64,000 nt of DNA from an uncultured Eubacteriales bacterium. GTDB taxonomy: Bacteria; Bacillota; Clostridia; Oscillospirales; Acutalibacteraceae. The notes under the pieces are model-generated. The model searched no databases. It saw nothing but the letters and a program-made list of their open reading frames with translations, and was not told the origin of the DNA. The translations under genes were made by a program, and so were the position numbers. The stretch covers positions 8,605 to 72,604 of the forward strand of contig CAKSDF010000001.1 in the NCBI GenBank assembly GCA_934444695.1, read 5' to 3'. Of this stretch, positions 9,487 through 18,597 are shown piece after piece (within the stretch, counting starts at the first letter, position 1; each line of letters begins with the position of its first letter).

Positions 9487-9930
9487 GGATCGGTGCACCG
9501 CAATGACTGATATGGCACGGCTGAGGCCGCAGGGGGCACTGAGGTGTCAGCGCAAGCTGACCGGAGGGCGGGCCATCGGAAAACGCAAGGGTATAATCAG
9601 AGAAAACAGCGAGGTTTTTGTTGGCACGGCTGCGGTGTGATGCGCCCTCCGTATTCTCGGCAGGGCCGAGAATACCTCAGTGCCCCTGCGGCCGGCGTTG
9701 TGTGCACCTTTAGCCTTGTGCACGGCTGCGGGTATGCTTTTGCTTTGTGCAATAACAGAAGGATTATGGTGTGGGAAGGCTTGCGGATGAGTGTTCGTTG
9801 ACGGTAGAATTTTCATTACAAGAAGTCTTACTACCCCTCAGTCTCGGCGGTGCCGATCCTGCTCCGATGCCTTGGGGCGCCACGAGCTTAGTGTAAGTTT
9901 TTAGCTTTGTGCGTTGACGAAAGCTGTTTA
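9487..9930. repeat. Composite ~440-bp intergenic element, copy I
   Basis: The block includes structured repeat copy 3 (9526-9694), a linker and a second module (9831-9925) beginning CTACCCCTCAGTCTCGGC and ending in TTGTGCGTTGACGAAA-like sequence. Almost the whole block recurs at 17876-18315 with scattered substitutions and small indels, so the two are paralogous mobile-like or amplified units. Open frames inside are short, differ between the two copies and look accidental. The element fills most of the 919-bp gap between htrA and the DeoR gene. Confidence 0.8.
9526..9694. repeat. Structured intergenic repeat, copy 3
   Basis: Longest outer stem of the family: the arm from GCCGCAG at 9526 pairs over about 19 bp with the arm ending CTGCGGC at 9693, with one extra G. 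Hairpin A GTCAGC-GCAA-GCTGAC (9546-9561), inner arm CGGAGGGCG / CGCCCTCCG, and hairpin B (9652-9674) are intact. Confidence 0.85.
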
Positions 9931-10104
9931 TTGCTATTTGTGAAATGCTTTTAGTGCGGTTACGGGAAAGGCTTTTCTACGATTTTTTTGTCGGGATTTT
10001 TGCCCGCAAATGCCCTTTCTTTTTTCTTTTTTAACATATTAAGCAGATTTTTTTACATCTGCAAAATTTCTGCATTTTTGACGATTTTTTTGCCCGTAAG
10101 CCAT

Positions 10105-10133
10105 TGACAAAAATCCCCTGTCAGTTTATAATT
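10105..10133 (+). promoter_or_regulatory. Consensus promoter of the DeoR-family gene
   Basis: TTGACA (10105-10110), exactly 17 bp, then TATAAT (10128-10133) is a perfect sigma-A promoter. A small inverted repeat ACAC-ATAA-GTGT overlaps the predicted start site and could be an operator for autoregulation, which is speculative. Confidence 0.85.
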
Positions 10134-10184
10134 AACACATAAGTGTGATTTTGTAACAAAAACTAACAAACAGAGGTGAAAGCA

Positions 10185-10946
10185 TTGAGCATTGCCCGAA
10201 GAGAAAAAGTCCTTGAGCTGCTCCGTGAAGAGGGAACGGTTTTTCTTAAAGATCTTGAGAAGCGTTTTCCCGAGGTCTCCAGTATGACACTGCGCCGCGA
10301 TCTTGAATACTTTGAAAATCTCGGCCAGGCGGTCAGAATACGGGGCGGAGCAAAATACCTTCGCACGCTCAGCGAACAGGAGGATGTCTACGCTCTGCGC
10401 GCTGCAAAAAACCAGGAAGCAAAAAGCAAAATCTCTAAGCTTGCCGCTCGTTTTATCGAGCCTCGCCGCTCGGTCTACATCGATGCCGGCTCTACCGGAA
10501 TGTTCTTGGCAAGAAATCTGCCCGATCTTAACTTCTCGGTGGTCACATCGGGAATCAACGTGGCCATGGAGCTTTCCAAAAGATATAAACCCTCGGTAAC
10601 GGTCATAGGCGGGCTTATCAACCGCAGCAATCTGGCCGCTTCAGGCAACCGTTCGGAATCCCAGATCGATCAGCTCAACATCGATACCGCCCTTGTGGTC
10701 AGTTCGGCATTTTCGGTCAAAAACGGATTTACCGTCGGAAATTACGATGAAGGGGTGCTTAAAAGAAGCATAATAGAAAAGGCCGAAAAGGTCATTATGC
10801 TGCTGGACGGCACAAAGTTCGGAAAAACCATGCCCTTCACCTTCGCCCATATGGAGGACATCGACATCATCATTACCGACAAGCGTCCTTCGGACGAGAT
10901 TATGGAGCTTTGCGAAAAATCGCAGGTTAAGGTAATTTATGAATGA
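10185..10946 (+). CDS. DeoR/GlpR-family transcriptional regulator
   Basis: A 253-residue sugar-metabolism-type repressor. The N-terminal helix-turn-helix (REKVLELLREEGTVFLKDL, then MTLRRDLEYFENLGQAVRIRGGA) is typical, and the effector domain has the sugar-phosphate isomerase-like motifs DAGSTGMFLARNL, VVTSGINVAMEL and TVIGGLINRSNL. TTG at 10185 is preferred because GAGGTG lies six bases upstream; a GTG at 10176 would fall inside that ribosome site. The PDH-type operon starts 100 bp downstream on the same strand and mtlD follows, so either could be its target. The ligand cannot be deduced. Confidence 0.9.
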   Translation: MSIARREKVLELLREEGTVFLKDLEKRFPEVSSMTLRRDLEYFENLGQAVRIRGGAKYLRTLSEQEDVYALRAAKNQEAKSKISKLAARFIEPRRSVYIDAGSTGMFLARNLPDLNFSVVTSGINVAMELSKRYKPSVTVIGGLINRSNLAASGNRSESQIDQLNIDTALVVSSAFSVKNGFTVGNYDEGVLKRSIIEKAEKVIMLLDGTKFGKTMPFTFAHMEDIDIIITDKRPSDEIMELCEKSQVKVIYE

Positions 10947-11048
10947 TTAAATCCGGCTGTTTAAGGTTTTTGCCTGACGGCGGATTTACCTTGCTTTCAT
11001 AAAAAACCTTGATATAAATTTTTAAATCTATTTTAGGAGGAAATATAA

Positions 11049-12392
11049 ATGGCAACACCTGTAATGATGCCCAATGTAGGTATTTCAGTCGAAAGCTGTA
11101 TCCTTACCGAGTGGCACAAGAAAAAGGGCGACGCTGTAAAAAAAGGCGATGTTCTTTTTACCTATGAGACCGACAAATCGACCCTTGAAGAAGAGTCTCC
11201 GGTTGACGGTATCATGCTTGAACAGTTCTTTAAAGAGGACGACGACATTCCCACAATGACCAACGTTTGCGTTATCGGCGAAGAGGGCGAAAGCACTGCC
11301 GAGTTTGCACCAAAGCTTGAAGGCGACGATGCTCCCGCAGAAGCCCCCGCAGAGGCTCCCGCTGCTGCTCCTGCCGCAGAGGCCGCTCCCGCCGTTCCCA
11401 CCGCTGCCGCTCCTGCCGCTGCCGGTGAATTTATCAAAATTTCTCCCCGCGCAAAGGCTCTTGCCGAAAAGACCGGCATTGATCCTCATTTCGCCGCTCC
11501 TACCGGTCCTAACGGCCGTATAATCGAGCGCGACGTGCGCACCCTCATAGAAAACGGACCTACCGCCACCTATGCCGCCGCAGGCGAGTTTGCCGGCGCA
11601 GCAGGTACAGGTCTTGGCGGAAAATTCTCGGTTGCCGATATCGGCGCAGCTCCCGCAGCCGCTGCCGCAGCACCCGCAGCTGCCGGTCCCGAGTATGTTG
11701 ACGAGAAGATGCCCAACATCCGCAAGGCCATTGCCAAGCAGATGACATCCTCCCTTTCCACTGCCGCTCAGCTTACCCACACCACCTCCTTCGATGCCAC
11801 CGAGATTATGGCATTCCGCAAGAAGGTTAAGGCAAACGGCGAAAAACTGGGTCTTGCCAACATCACCCTTAACGACATCATTCTCTTTGCGGTATCCCGC
11901 GTTCTCGCAAAGCCCGAGCATAAGGCTCTTAACGCCCACCTCATTAACGGCGACACCATGAGATACTTCAACGGTGTTCATCTGGGCGTTGCGGTCGACA
12001 CCGACAGAGGTCTTGTCGTTCCTACCATTAAAAATGCACAGAATATGAGCCTTAACGAGATTTCGGCCAAGGCAAAAGAGCTTGCAACCACCTGCAAGAA
12101 TGGCGGCGCAACTCCCGATATGCTTTCCGGCGCATCCTTCACCATCTCCAATCTCGGCTCCTACGGTATCGAGAGCTTTACTCCCGTTATCAACACTCCC
12201 CAAACCGGTATTCTCGGTGTTGACACCATCACCACCCGCATCCGCGAGGTAGACGGCGAGATCAAGACCTATCCGGCAATGGGACTGTCCCTGACCTACG
12301 ACCACCGCGCAGTGGACGGAAGCCCCGCTTCCAGATTCCTTGTTGACCTGAGAAACGCTCTTGAGAACTTTTCTCTCCTGCTTTCCAAATAA
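11049..12392 (+). CDS. pdhC: Dihydrolipoamide acyltransferase (E2) of a 2-oxoacid dehydrogenase complex
   Basis: A 447-residue core subunit that transfers acyl groups from lipoamide to CoA. A lipoyl domain (1-80) carries the lipoylated Lys43 in YETDKSTLEE. An Ala/Pro-rich linker follows, then an E3/E1-binding domain (about 133-170, ISPRAKALAEKTGIDPHF and GRIIERDV), a second Ala-rich linker and the catalytic domain, with active-site His419 in YDHRAVDGSPASRF. AGGAGG sits just upstream of the ATG. The downstream genes encode E3 and a fused E1 with 14- and 20-bp gaps, so this is the first gene of a complete complex. Pyruvate is the likely substrate; acetoin or branched-chain oxoacids are alternatives. 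Confidence 0.93.
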   Translation: MATPVMMPNVGISVESCILTEWHKKKGDAVKKGDVLFTYETDKSTLEEESPVDGIMLEQFFKEDDDIPTMTNVCVIGEEGESTAEFAPKLEGDDAPAEAPAEAPAAAPAAEAAPAVPTAAAPAAAGEFIKISPRAKALAEKTGIDPHFAAPTGPNGRIIERDVRTLIENGPTATYAAAGEFAGAAGTGLGGKFSVADIGAAPAAAAAAPAAAGPEYVDEKMPNIRKAIAKQMTSSLSTAAQLTHTTSFDATEIMAFRKKVKANGEKLGLANITLNDIILFAVSRVLAKPEHKALNAHLINGDTMRYFNGVHLGVAVDTDRGLVVPTIKNAQNMSLNEISAKAKELATTCKNGGATPDMLSGASFTISNLGSYGIESFTPVINTPQTGILGVDTITTRIREVDGEIKTYPAMGLSLTYDHRAVDGSPASRFLVDLRNALENFSLLLSK

Positions 12393-12406
12393 GGAGGAAA
12401 ATTAAA

Positions 12407-13777
12407 ATGGAAAAATATGATCTTATCGTACTGGGCGGAGGTCCCGGCGGATACAATGCCGCCGAAAAGGCCGCTGCCGGCGGACTTAAAACCCTCGTTA
12501 TCGAGAAGCGCGCTTTAGGCGGCGTTTGCCTTAACGAAGGCTGCATTCCTTCAAAATCCCTGCTTTATTCGGGCAAGGTTTACAATTATGCAATCAACGG
12601 CGAGCACTACGGCGTTACCACCACCGGCGCTTCCATCGACCAGAAAAAGGTTGTTGAGCGCAAGAACAAGGTTGTTAAGACTCTTGTTTCGGGCATCGGC
12701 GCACAGATGAAAAAGCTGGGCGTTAAAGTCGTTTATGCCGAGGGCAAGATTCTCGGCCGCGACGCCGAGGGATTTAAGCTTGAGGCAGATGGCGAGACCT
12801 ATGTTTCGGACAAGCTGCTTGTGGCTACCGGATCGGCTCCCGTCGTTCCCCCCATTCCCGGCCTTAGGGAAGGACTTACCGACGGATTTGTTATGACCAA
12901 CCGTGAGATTCTCGATCTTGAAGAGATCCCCGCAAACCTTGTGGTCATCGGCGGCGGAGTTATCGGTCTTGAAATGGCCGCATATTTCAGCTCGGTGGGA
13001 AGCCACGTTACGGTGGTTGAAATGCTCGACCACATCGCCGGCAACACCGACCGCGAAATTTCCGAAATACTCAAGAAAAACTATGCCAAGAAGGGCGTTG
13101 AGTTCAAGCTTGGCTGCGCAGTTACCGCTGTGGGCGGCGGAAAGGTCACCTTTACCGAAAACGGCAAAGAGGCATCTGTTCCCGCAGACAAGGTGCTTTG
13201 CTCCATCGGCCGCCGCGCAGTGACCTCCGGATACGGTCTTGAGACACTTAATGTCGAGCTTGACAGAGGCGCCATCAAAACCGACGAGTGCATGAAAACC
13301 AACATCGCCGGCCTTTATGCCTGCGGAGACGTTAACGGCAAGATCATGCTTGCCCACACCGCCTACCGCGAGGGCGAGGTTGCGGTTAACAATATGCTCG
13401 GCAAAAAGGACCGTATGCGCTACAATGCCATTCCTTCGGTCATTTACACCAATCCCGAGGTCGGCGCAGTAGGCGAGACCGAGGAATCGGCCAAGGCCAA
13501 GGGCTATGACGTTGAGTGCGTCAAGCTGCCCATGATGTTCTCGGGACGCTATGTTGCCGAAAACGAGGGCGGAGACGGTATCGTCAAGGTCATTGTCGAT
13601 AAAAAATACCGCAGAATTCTTGGCGTTCATATGATCGCCAACTATGCCGCCGAAATAATTTACGGCGCCGCTATGATGATAGAGACCGAAATCACCGTGG
13701 ACAACCTTAAGGAGATCGTATTCCCCCATCCCACCGTCTGCGAGGTCATCAGAGAAGCGCTGTTTGAAATTAAATAA
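12407..13777 (+). CDS. lpdA: Dihydrolipoyl dehydrogenase (E3)
   Basis: A 456-residue flavoprotein disulfide reductase that reoxidises dihydrolipoamide with NAD+. The FAD-binding GGGPGGYNAA is at the N-terminus, the redox-active disulfide is Cys41-Cys46 (GGVCLNEGCIPSK), a second dinucleotide fold reads VIGGGVIGLEMA, and the FAD site includes YACGDVNG. The C-terminal dimer interface supplies the catalytic pair His441 and Glu446 (HPTVCE). The gene starts 14 bp after the E2 gene with AAGGAGG upstream. No lipoyl domain is fused to its N-terminus, unlike some clostridial E3 proteins. Confidence 0.95.
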   Translation: MEKYDLIVLGGGPGGYNAAEKAAAGGLKTLVIEKRALGGVCLNEGCIPSKSLLYSGKVYNYAINGEHYGVTTTGASIDQKKVVERKNKVVKTLVSGIGAQMKKLGVKVVYAEGKILGRDAEGFKLEADGETYVSDKLLVATGSAPVVPPIPGLREGLTDGFVMTNREILDLEEIPANLVVIGGGVIGLEMAAYFSSVGSHVTVVEMLDHIAGNTDREISEILKKNYAKKGVEFKLGCAVTAVGGGKVTFTENGKEASVPADKVLCSIGRRAVTSGYGLETLNVELDRGAIKTDECMKTNIAGLYACGDVNGKIMLAHTAYREGEVAVNNMLGKKDRMRYNAIPSVIYTNPEVGAVGETEESAKAKGYDVECVKLPMMFSGRYVAENEGGDGIVKVIVDKKYRRILGVHMIANYAAEIIYGAAMMIETEITVDNLKEIVFPHPTVCEVIREALFEIK

Positions 13778-13797
13778 TAATAAGGAGTTGTTTTAAT

Positions 13798-16266
13798 ATG
13801 CCTAAGTCAATGTATGTTAAACCCGAAGACAAATTCGCAAAACGTACCATTACCTTCAAAGACATCCCTGTTTGCGAATATGACAAGACCGTTAAGGACG
13901 AGAAAAAGAACTTCTCTAAGGAAGATTTCCTCGGAATGTATGCCGATATGGTCGCCATCCGTGAGTTTGAGTCGATGCTCCAGAGCATCAAGCTCCAGGG
14001 CGAATACAACGGCAAAAAGTTCACCTATCCCGGCCCCTCCCACCTTGCAATCGGTGAGGAAGCAACCGCAGTAGGTCAGGCTTATACCCTTGGTGTTGAC
14101 GATTTCATTTTTGGTACCCACAGAAGCCATCATGAGGTTATCGCAAAGGGTCTTTCGGCCATTAAAAAGCTTTCGGATGAAGAGCTCATCAAGATTATGA
14201 AGGAGTTCAACGACGGCAAAAACTACGAGATCGTTAAAAAGCACAACGACACCGACGACGTTAAAGAGCTTGCCCGCGATTTCTTTATGTATGGTCTTAC
14301 CTGCGAGCTGTTCGCAAAGGATAACGGATTTTCCAGAGGCCTGGGCGGATCCATGCACGCATTCTTCCTGCCCTTCGGCATTTATCCCAACAACGCCATC
14401 GTCGGCGGCAGCGGTCCTATCGCTACCGGTGTTGCTCTTTATAAGAAGTGCAACAAAAAGCCCGGCATCGTTGTTGCCAACGCAGGCGACGGCGCAGCCG
14501 CAAGAGGTCCTGTTTATGAGGCAATGAACTTTGCTTCCATGGATCAGTACAACGATCTTTGGGAGGACGGCTATAAGGGCGGCCTTCCCATCATCTATAA
14601 CTTCAACAACAACCACTATGGCATGGGCGGCCAGACCAAGGGCGAGACCATGGCATACGGCGACCTTGCAAGACTCGGCTGCATCGCTCAGAATCAGATG
14701 AACGCCGAGCGCATCAACGGCTGGAATCCCCTGGCTATGATCGACGCTTACCGCCGCGCCCGCAAGACCCTTGAAGAGGGTAAGGGCCCCGTTCTTCTTG
14801 ATGTTGTTACCTATCGTCTGTCCGGTCACTCGACCTCCGACGCTATGTCCTACCGCACCAAGGAAGAGGTTGAAGAGTGGGCAAAGCTCGATCCGCTGAC
14901 CGTATTCCCCAAGCAGATCATCGACGCAAAGGTTGCCACCAAGAAGGAAGTAGAAGCCGTTCACGATGCAGTTGTTGACCGCAACCACAGAATGTTTGAG
15001 CTTGCTTCCGACCTCGAGATCTCTCCCTACACCGATTATGACAAGCATCCCGATCACATCGAGAGCAGAATGTTTTCTAACGGCGTTAAAGAGAAGATGG
15101 ACGACCGCGAGTGCGAAGTTCGTCAGAAGAAGGAAGACAACGAGCGCGTTAAGAAGATCGCCCGTGCCGAGCGCTATGCCTTCGACAAGAACGGCAAGCC
15201 CTTCTCCAAGGCCAAGGTTTACAACATCCGCGACGGTCTTTTCGAGGCCATTATGGATAAATATTATACCGATCCTACCCTTATCTCCTACGGTGAGGAT
15301 GTCCGTGACTGGAACGGCGCTTTCGCTGTTTACCGCGGACTGACCGAGGCTCTGCCTTATCATCGTCTCTTCAACTCCCCCATTGCCGAGTCTGCAATTG
15401 TCGGCTCCGCAGTAGGTTATGCAATGGCCGGCGGCCGCGTTATCGCCGAGCTTATGTATTGCGACTTTATCGTCTGCTCGGGCGACGAGGTATTCAACCA
15501 GATGGCCAAATGGCAGGCAATGTCGGCCGGCGGTCTCCAGATGCCGGTTGTTCTCCGCGTTCCCGTGGGCTTCAAATACGGCGCACAGCACTCCCAGGAT
15601 TGGACCTCCCTCTGCGCTCATGTTCCCGGACTTAAGGTTGTTTACCCCGTAACTCCTTACGACGCCAAGGGTCTTATGAACACCGCCCTCAACGGCACCG
15701 ACCCGGTTTGCTTCTTCGAGAGCCAGCAGCTCTACGATAAGGGCGAGGAATTTGTTAAGGAAGGCGTTCCGGAAGGATACTATGAGATCCCCTTCGGCGA
15801 GCCCGCCATCCGTACCGAGGGTAAGGACGTTACCATTCTGACCATCGGCGCAACCCTTTACACCGCTATGGAAGCCGAGAAGATCCTCCGCGAGCAGTAT
15901 GGCATTACCGCCGAGGTCATCGACGCCCGTTCGGTCGTTCCCTTCAACTATGAGAAGGTTATCGAGTCGGTTAAAAAGACCGGCCGCATAGTTCTTGCAT
16001 CCGACGCAGTAGGCCGCGGAAGCATCCTCAACGATATGGCTACCAACATCACCAACCTTGCCTTTGATTATCTTGATGCACCTCCCGTTATTGTCGGTTC
16101 CGAAAACTGGATCACTCCCGCTTCGGAATACAAGGAGCAGTTCTATCCCCAGCCCAGCTGGATCATCGACGCTATTCACGAGCGCCTGATGCCCATCGCC
16201 GGCTACACTGCAAAGCACAGCTACACCGATGCTGAGCTTCTCCGCAGAGCCGAAAAGGGTGTATAA
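13798..16266 (+). CDS. Fused E1 alpha-beta thiamine-dependent 2-oxoacid dehydrogenase
   Basis: An 822-residue protein combining both E1 subunits. The alpha part (about 1-430) contains the thiamine diphosphate motif starting GDGAAARG at 230 and ending NFNNNHYGMGG. The beta part (about 455-822) has SYGEDVRDWNGAF, FNSPIAESAIVG, the pyrimidine-binding region around QMAKWQAMSAGG, and a transketolase C-terminal domain. E1 decarboxylates the 2-oxoacid and reductively acylates the E2 lipoyl group. Separate alpha and beta genes are the commoner pyruvate-dehydrogenase layout, and E1 normally comes first, so both fusion and position are unusual. AAGGAG precedes the ATG. The long open frame on the opposite strand is a codon-bias artefact. 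Confidence 0.9.
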   Translation: MPKSMYVKPEDKFAKRTITFKDIPVCEYDKTVKDEKKNFSKEDFLGMYADMVAIREFESMLQSIKLQGEYNGKKFTYPGPSHLAIGEEATAVGQAYTLGVDDFIFGTHRSHHEVIAKGLSAIKKLSDEELIKIMKEFNDGKNYEIVKKHNDTDDVKELARDFFMYGLTCELFAKDNGFSRGLGGSMHAFFLPFGIYPNNAIVGGSGPIATGVALYKKCNKKPGIVVANAGDGAAARGPVYEAMNFASMDQYNDLWEDGYKGGLPIIYNFNNNHYGMGGQTKGETMAYGDLARLGCIAQNQMNAERINGWNPLAMIDAYRRARKTLEEGKGPVLLDVVTYRLSGHSTSDAMSYRTKEEVEEWAKLDPLTVFPKQIIDAKVATKKEVEAVHDAVVDRNHRMFELASDLEISPYTDYDKHPDHIESRMFSNGVKEKMDDRECEVRQKKEDNERVKKIARAERYAFDKNGKPFSKAKVYNIRDGLFEAIMDKYYTDPTLISYGEDVRDWNGAFAVYRGLTEALPYHRLFNSPIAESAIVGSAVGYAMAGGRVIAELMYCDFIVCSGDEVFNQMAKWQAMSAGGLQMPVVLRVPVGFKYGAQHSQDWTSLCAHVPGLKVVYPVTPYDAKGLMNTALNGTDPVCFFESQQLYDKGEEFVKEGVPEGYYEIPFGEPAIRTEGKDVTILTIGATLYTAMEAEKILREQYGITAEVIDARSVVPFNYEKVIESVKKTGRIVLASDAVGRGSILNDMATNITNLAFDYLDAPPVIVGSENWITPASEYKEQFYPQPSWIIDAIHERLMPIAGYTAKHSYTDAELLRRAEKGV

Positions 16267-16342
16267 TTAAAATAGGTTTTAACCCTAAGAAGGGGCATGT
16301 CGCTGCGATGCGCCCCTCGCTTAGGCTTTGACAGCCTGATCG

Positions 16343-16376
16343 GGGGTTGCTGAAAACTTCTTCGGCAACCCCTTTT
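16343..16376 (+). terminator. Terminator after the PDH-type operon
   Basis: GGGGTTGCTGAA pairs with TTCGGCAACCCC (one wobble), followed by TTTT. It lies about 80 bp after the E1 stop. Confidence 0.75.
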
Positions 16377-16430
16377 GTGAATTTTTCCGCGCGGGGAGAG
16401 TTTTTCTTTGCAAAAGGGCGATCGGACGAT

Positions 16431-16532
16431 TTTTCGATGGGATGGTTTTTCAGTCGATTGTGTTTTCAATCGGATAACTTTTCGACAGGATGGTTTTTTG
16501 ATCGATTGATCTTCCGATGGGATGACCTTTTT
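16431..16532. repeat. Degenerate ~48-bp tandem repeat
   Basis: TTTTCGATGGGATGGTTTTT at 16431 recurs as TTTTCGACAGGATGGTTTTT at 16479 and more weakly as CTTCCGATGGGATGACC at 16511. With the terminator, this occupies the 320-bp gap before mtlD. No gene or known regulatory site is seen. Confidence 0.6.
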
Positions 16533-16586
16533 CCCGTTTTATTTGCAAAAAAATCTTTGCGCGGACATCTTGAAAGGACGACAAAT

Positions 16587-17756
16587 ATGAAAGCAGTAAT
16601 GTACGGTGCAGGCAACATCGGCCGCGGTTTTATCGGCCAGCTCTTTTATCAGTCGGGATACGAGACCTCCTTTATCGACGTTGCTCCCGCCGTTATCGAA
16701 CAGCTTAACACTCAGCACGAATATCCCGTGCGTATTCTTTACAAAGAGGGATACGATGAGTCGATGGTCAAAAACGTTTCCTGCGTTGACGGCAAGGATC
16801 CCGAGGCCATCGCAGACGCCATTGCAGAAGCTGACGTTATGGCCACGGCTGTTGGCGTTAACATTCTCAAATTTATCTTCGGAAATATCGCCGGGGGACT
16901 TAGAAAACGTTGGCAGGATCCTGATAAGGCTCCTTTAAACATCATCATCTGCGAAAACCTCATCGGCGCAGACAAGTATCTTAAAGAAGAAATCGGCAAG
17001 CTTCTTAACGACGACGAAAAGAAGCTGCTTGACGAAAAGGTTGGTTTTGTTGAGGCTTCCATCGGCCGTATGGTGCCCGTTCAGACCGACGAAATGAAGG
17101 GCGACAATCCCCTTAGAGTGTGCGTCGAAAGCTACGGCATTCTGCCGGTTGACAAGGCGGCATTTAAGGGCGAGATTCCCCCCATCAAGAATATGGTGCC
17201 CTTTACTCCCTTTGAGTTTTATATCGAGCGCAAGCTCTTTATACACAATATGGGTCACGCATTTACCGCATATCTCGGCAGCATTATGGGCGTGGATTAC
17301 ATCTGGCAGGCAATCGAGAATCCTTATGTCGAGCTGCTTGTTATGAGAGCCATGCAGCAGTCGGCAATCGCTCTTGCCGCCCGCCACAATGTGCCCTATA
17401 TCGAGCTTAACGATCACGTTGAGGATCTTCTTTCTCGTTTCGGCAACCGCCAGCTGGGTGATACCGTTAAGCGGGTGGGCAACGACCTCAACCGCAAGCT
17501 CAATCCCAACGACCGCATTATCGGCTCCCTCAATATGTGCGTTGAGCAGGGCGTTGTTCCTAAATACATCTGCCTTGCAGCCGCTGCGGCTATGAATTTC
17601 AAGTATGACGAGGTTTCTAAAAAGCCCGCCGAGGAAATTCTTGCCGACATCTGCAAGATCGATAAGGATTCCGACGCAGGAAAGCTCATTCTCGAATATG
17701 ACGCCGCAATAAAGAGCGGAAAGACGGTTGAAGAGCTTTTCAAAATGATGAAATAA
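16587..17756 (+). CDS. mtlD: Mannitol-1-phosphate 5-dehydrogenase
   Basis: A 389-residue polyol dehydrogenase that interconverts mannitol 1-phosphate and fructose 6-phosphate with NAD. The Rossmann start MKAVMYGAGNIGRGF is diagnostic, and the C-terminal half has the catalytic region of long-chain mannitol dehydrogenases (KLFIHNMGHAFTAYLG), including the conserved Lys and His. ATG 16587 follows an AAAGG site; the frame is open 80 codons upstream but that part is repeat-derived. No mannitol phosphotransferase genes are adjacent, so how the substrate enters the cell is not shown here. A related sugar-phosphate specificity cannot be excluded. Confidence 0.9.
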   Translation: MKAVMYGAGNIGRGFIGQLFYQSGYETSFIDVAPAVIEQLNTQHEYPVRILYKEGYDESMVKNVSCVDGKDPEAIADAIAEADVMATAVGVNILKFIFGNIAGGLRKRWQDPDKAPLNIIICENLIGADKYLKEEIGKLLNDDEKKLLDEKVGFVEASIGRMVPVQTDEMKGDNPLRVCVESYGILPVDKAAFKGEIPPIKNMVPFTPFEFYIERKLFIHNMGHAFTAYLGSIMGVDYIWQAIENPYVELLVMRAMQQSAIALAARHNVPYIELNDHVEDLLSRFGNRQLGDTVKRVGNDLNRKLNPNDRIIGSLNMCVEQGVVPKYICLAAAAAMNFKYDEVSKKPAEEILADICKIDKDSDAGKLILEYDAAIKSGKTVEELFKMMK

Positions 17757-17822
17757 AGCCGGTTAGGCATTTTAAAACAACAGATGATTGAATAATGTAC
17801 AGTTGCTCGTCTGTTGGTTAGG

Positions 17823-17853
17823 CACGCTTCGGGAAACCGGGGCGTGTTTTTTT
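17823..17853 (+). terminator. Terminator after mtlD
   Basis: CACGCTTCGG pairs with CCGGGGCGTG (two G-T wobbles) around a GAAA tetraloop, then seven T residues. It ends mtlD transcription 70 bp past the stop. Confidence 0.82.
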
Positions 17854-17875
17854 GCGGAGATTTGCTTGCTTTATT

Positions 17876-18315
17876 AGTGCACCGCAACGACCGATATGGC
17901 ATGGCCCAATGCCGCAGGGGCACCGAGGTGTCAGCGCAGGCTGACCGGAGGGCGGGCTATCGGAAAATGCAAGGTTTTCATCAGAGAAAGCAGCAAGGTT
18001 TTTGTTGGCACGGCTGCGGTGTGATGCGCCCTCCGTATTCTCGGCAGAGCCGAGAATGCCTCAGTGCCCTTGCGACCGGCGTTGTGTGAACCGTTAGCTT
18101 TATGCACGGCTGCGGGTTTGCTTTTGCTTTGCGCAAAGACAGAAGGATTATGATGTGGGAAGGCTTGCGGAAAACGTGTTCGCTGACAGTAGATTTTCGT
18201 TGTAAGAAGCTTTGACTACCCCTCAGTCTCGGTAAAGACGATCCAGCTCCTTATGCTTTGGGGCGCCACGGCTTAGCTTAGTTTAAACTTTCAGTCTTGT
18301 GCATTGACGAAGGTG
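17876..18315. repeat. Composite ~440-bp intergenic element, copy II
   Basis: Second copy of the block at 9487-9930: structured repeat copy 4 (17911-18078), a linker with shared words such as CACGGCTGCGGGT and AGAAGGATTATG, and a second module from 18216 (CTACCCCTCAGTCTCGGT) to 18310 (TTGTGCATTGACGA). It sits in the 841-bp gap between mtlD and the MATE gene and, like copy I, directly follows a terminator. Confidence 0.8.
17911..18078. repeat. Structured intergenic repeat, copy 4
   Basis: Outer stem GCCGCAGGGGCACCGAGG pairs imperfectly with the arm ending near 18078. Hairpin A reads GTCAGC-GCAG-GCTGAC (17930-17945); hairpin B is TATTCTCGGC-AGA-GCCGAGAAT (18036-18057). The inner arm is CGGAGGGCG / CGCCCTCCG, as in copy 3. 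Confidence 0.83.
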
Positions 18316-18398
18316 CTGCGGGAAAATTTTCTTTTTCATTTATCTCGGCGGTAAATGATGTTTTTTGCAGCAAATATTTTTCAAACAGCATAAGTAAA

Positions 18399-18438
18399 AG
18401 CCCTCTCCTCGGTTGGGCGATCGGGGAAAGAGCTTTTT
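18399..18438 (+). terminator. Possible terminator hairpin
   Basis: AAAGCCCTCTCC pairs through wobbles with GGGAAAGAGCTTT and is followed by a run of T. It lies between element copy II and the 3' end of the MATE gene, so it could serve either direction. Confidence 0.4.
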
Positions 18439-18463
18439 TGCTTTTTATGATATTTTATTTGCT

Positions 18464-18530
18464 TTTATGATTGCCTTATGATTGCTTTTATCATTGCTAT
18501 GATTGCATTATGATTACGATTACCTTATGA
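18464..18530. repeat. Degenerate TTATGATTGC tandem repeat
   Basis: About six head-to-tail copies of a ten-base unit close to TTATGATTGC, with variants such as TTATCATTGC and TTATGATTAC. It lies just past the 3' end of the MATE gene. No function is apparent. Confidence 0.6.
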
Positions 18531-18597
18531 ATTACTCTATTATTACTTTAAGATTATCCAGAATCTTTTGCGGCCGGTTGCCGACAGTTTGTTTTCG

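Noticed and set aside
9422..9816. Short open frames inside composite element copy I
   Set aside because: They lie in a noncoding-looking repeat, and the equivalent frames are not preserved in the paralogous copy at 17876-18315.
13807..16218. 803-codon open frame antisense to the fused E1 gene
   Set aside because: It mirrors a strongly biased gene on the other strand and encodes no recognisable domain; similar long antisense frames oppose metA, E2, E3 and gyrB.
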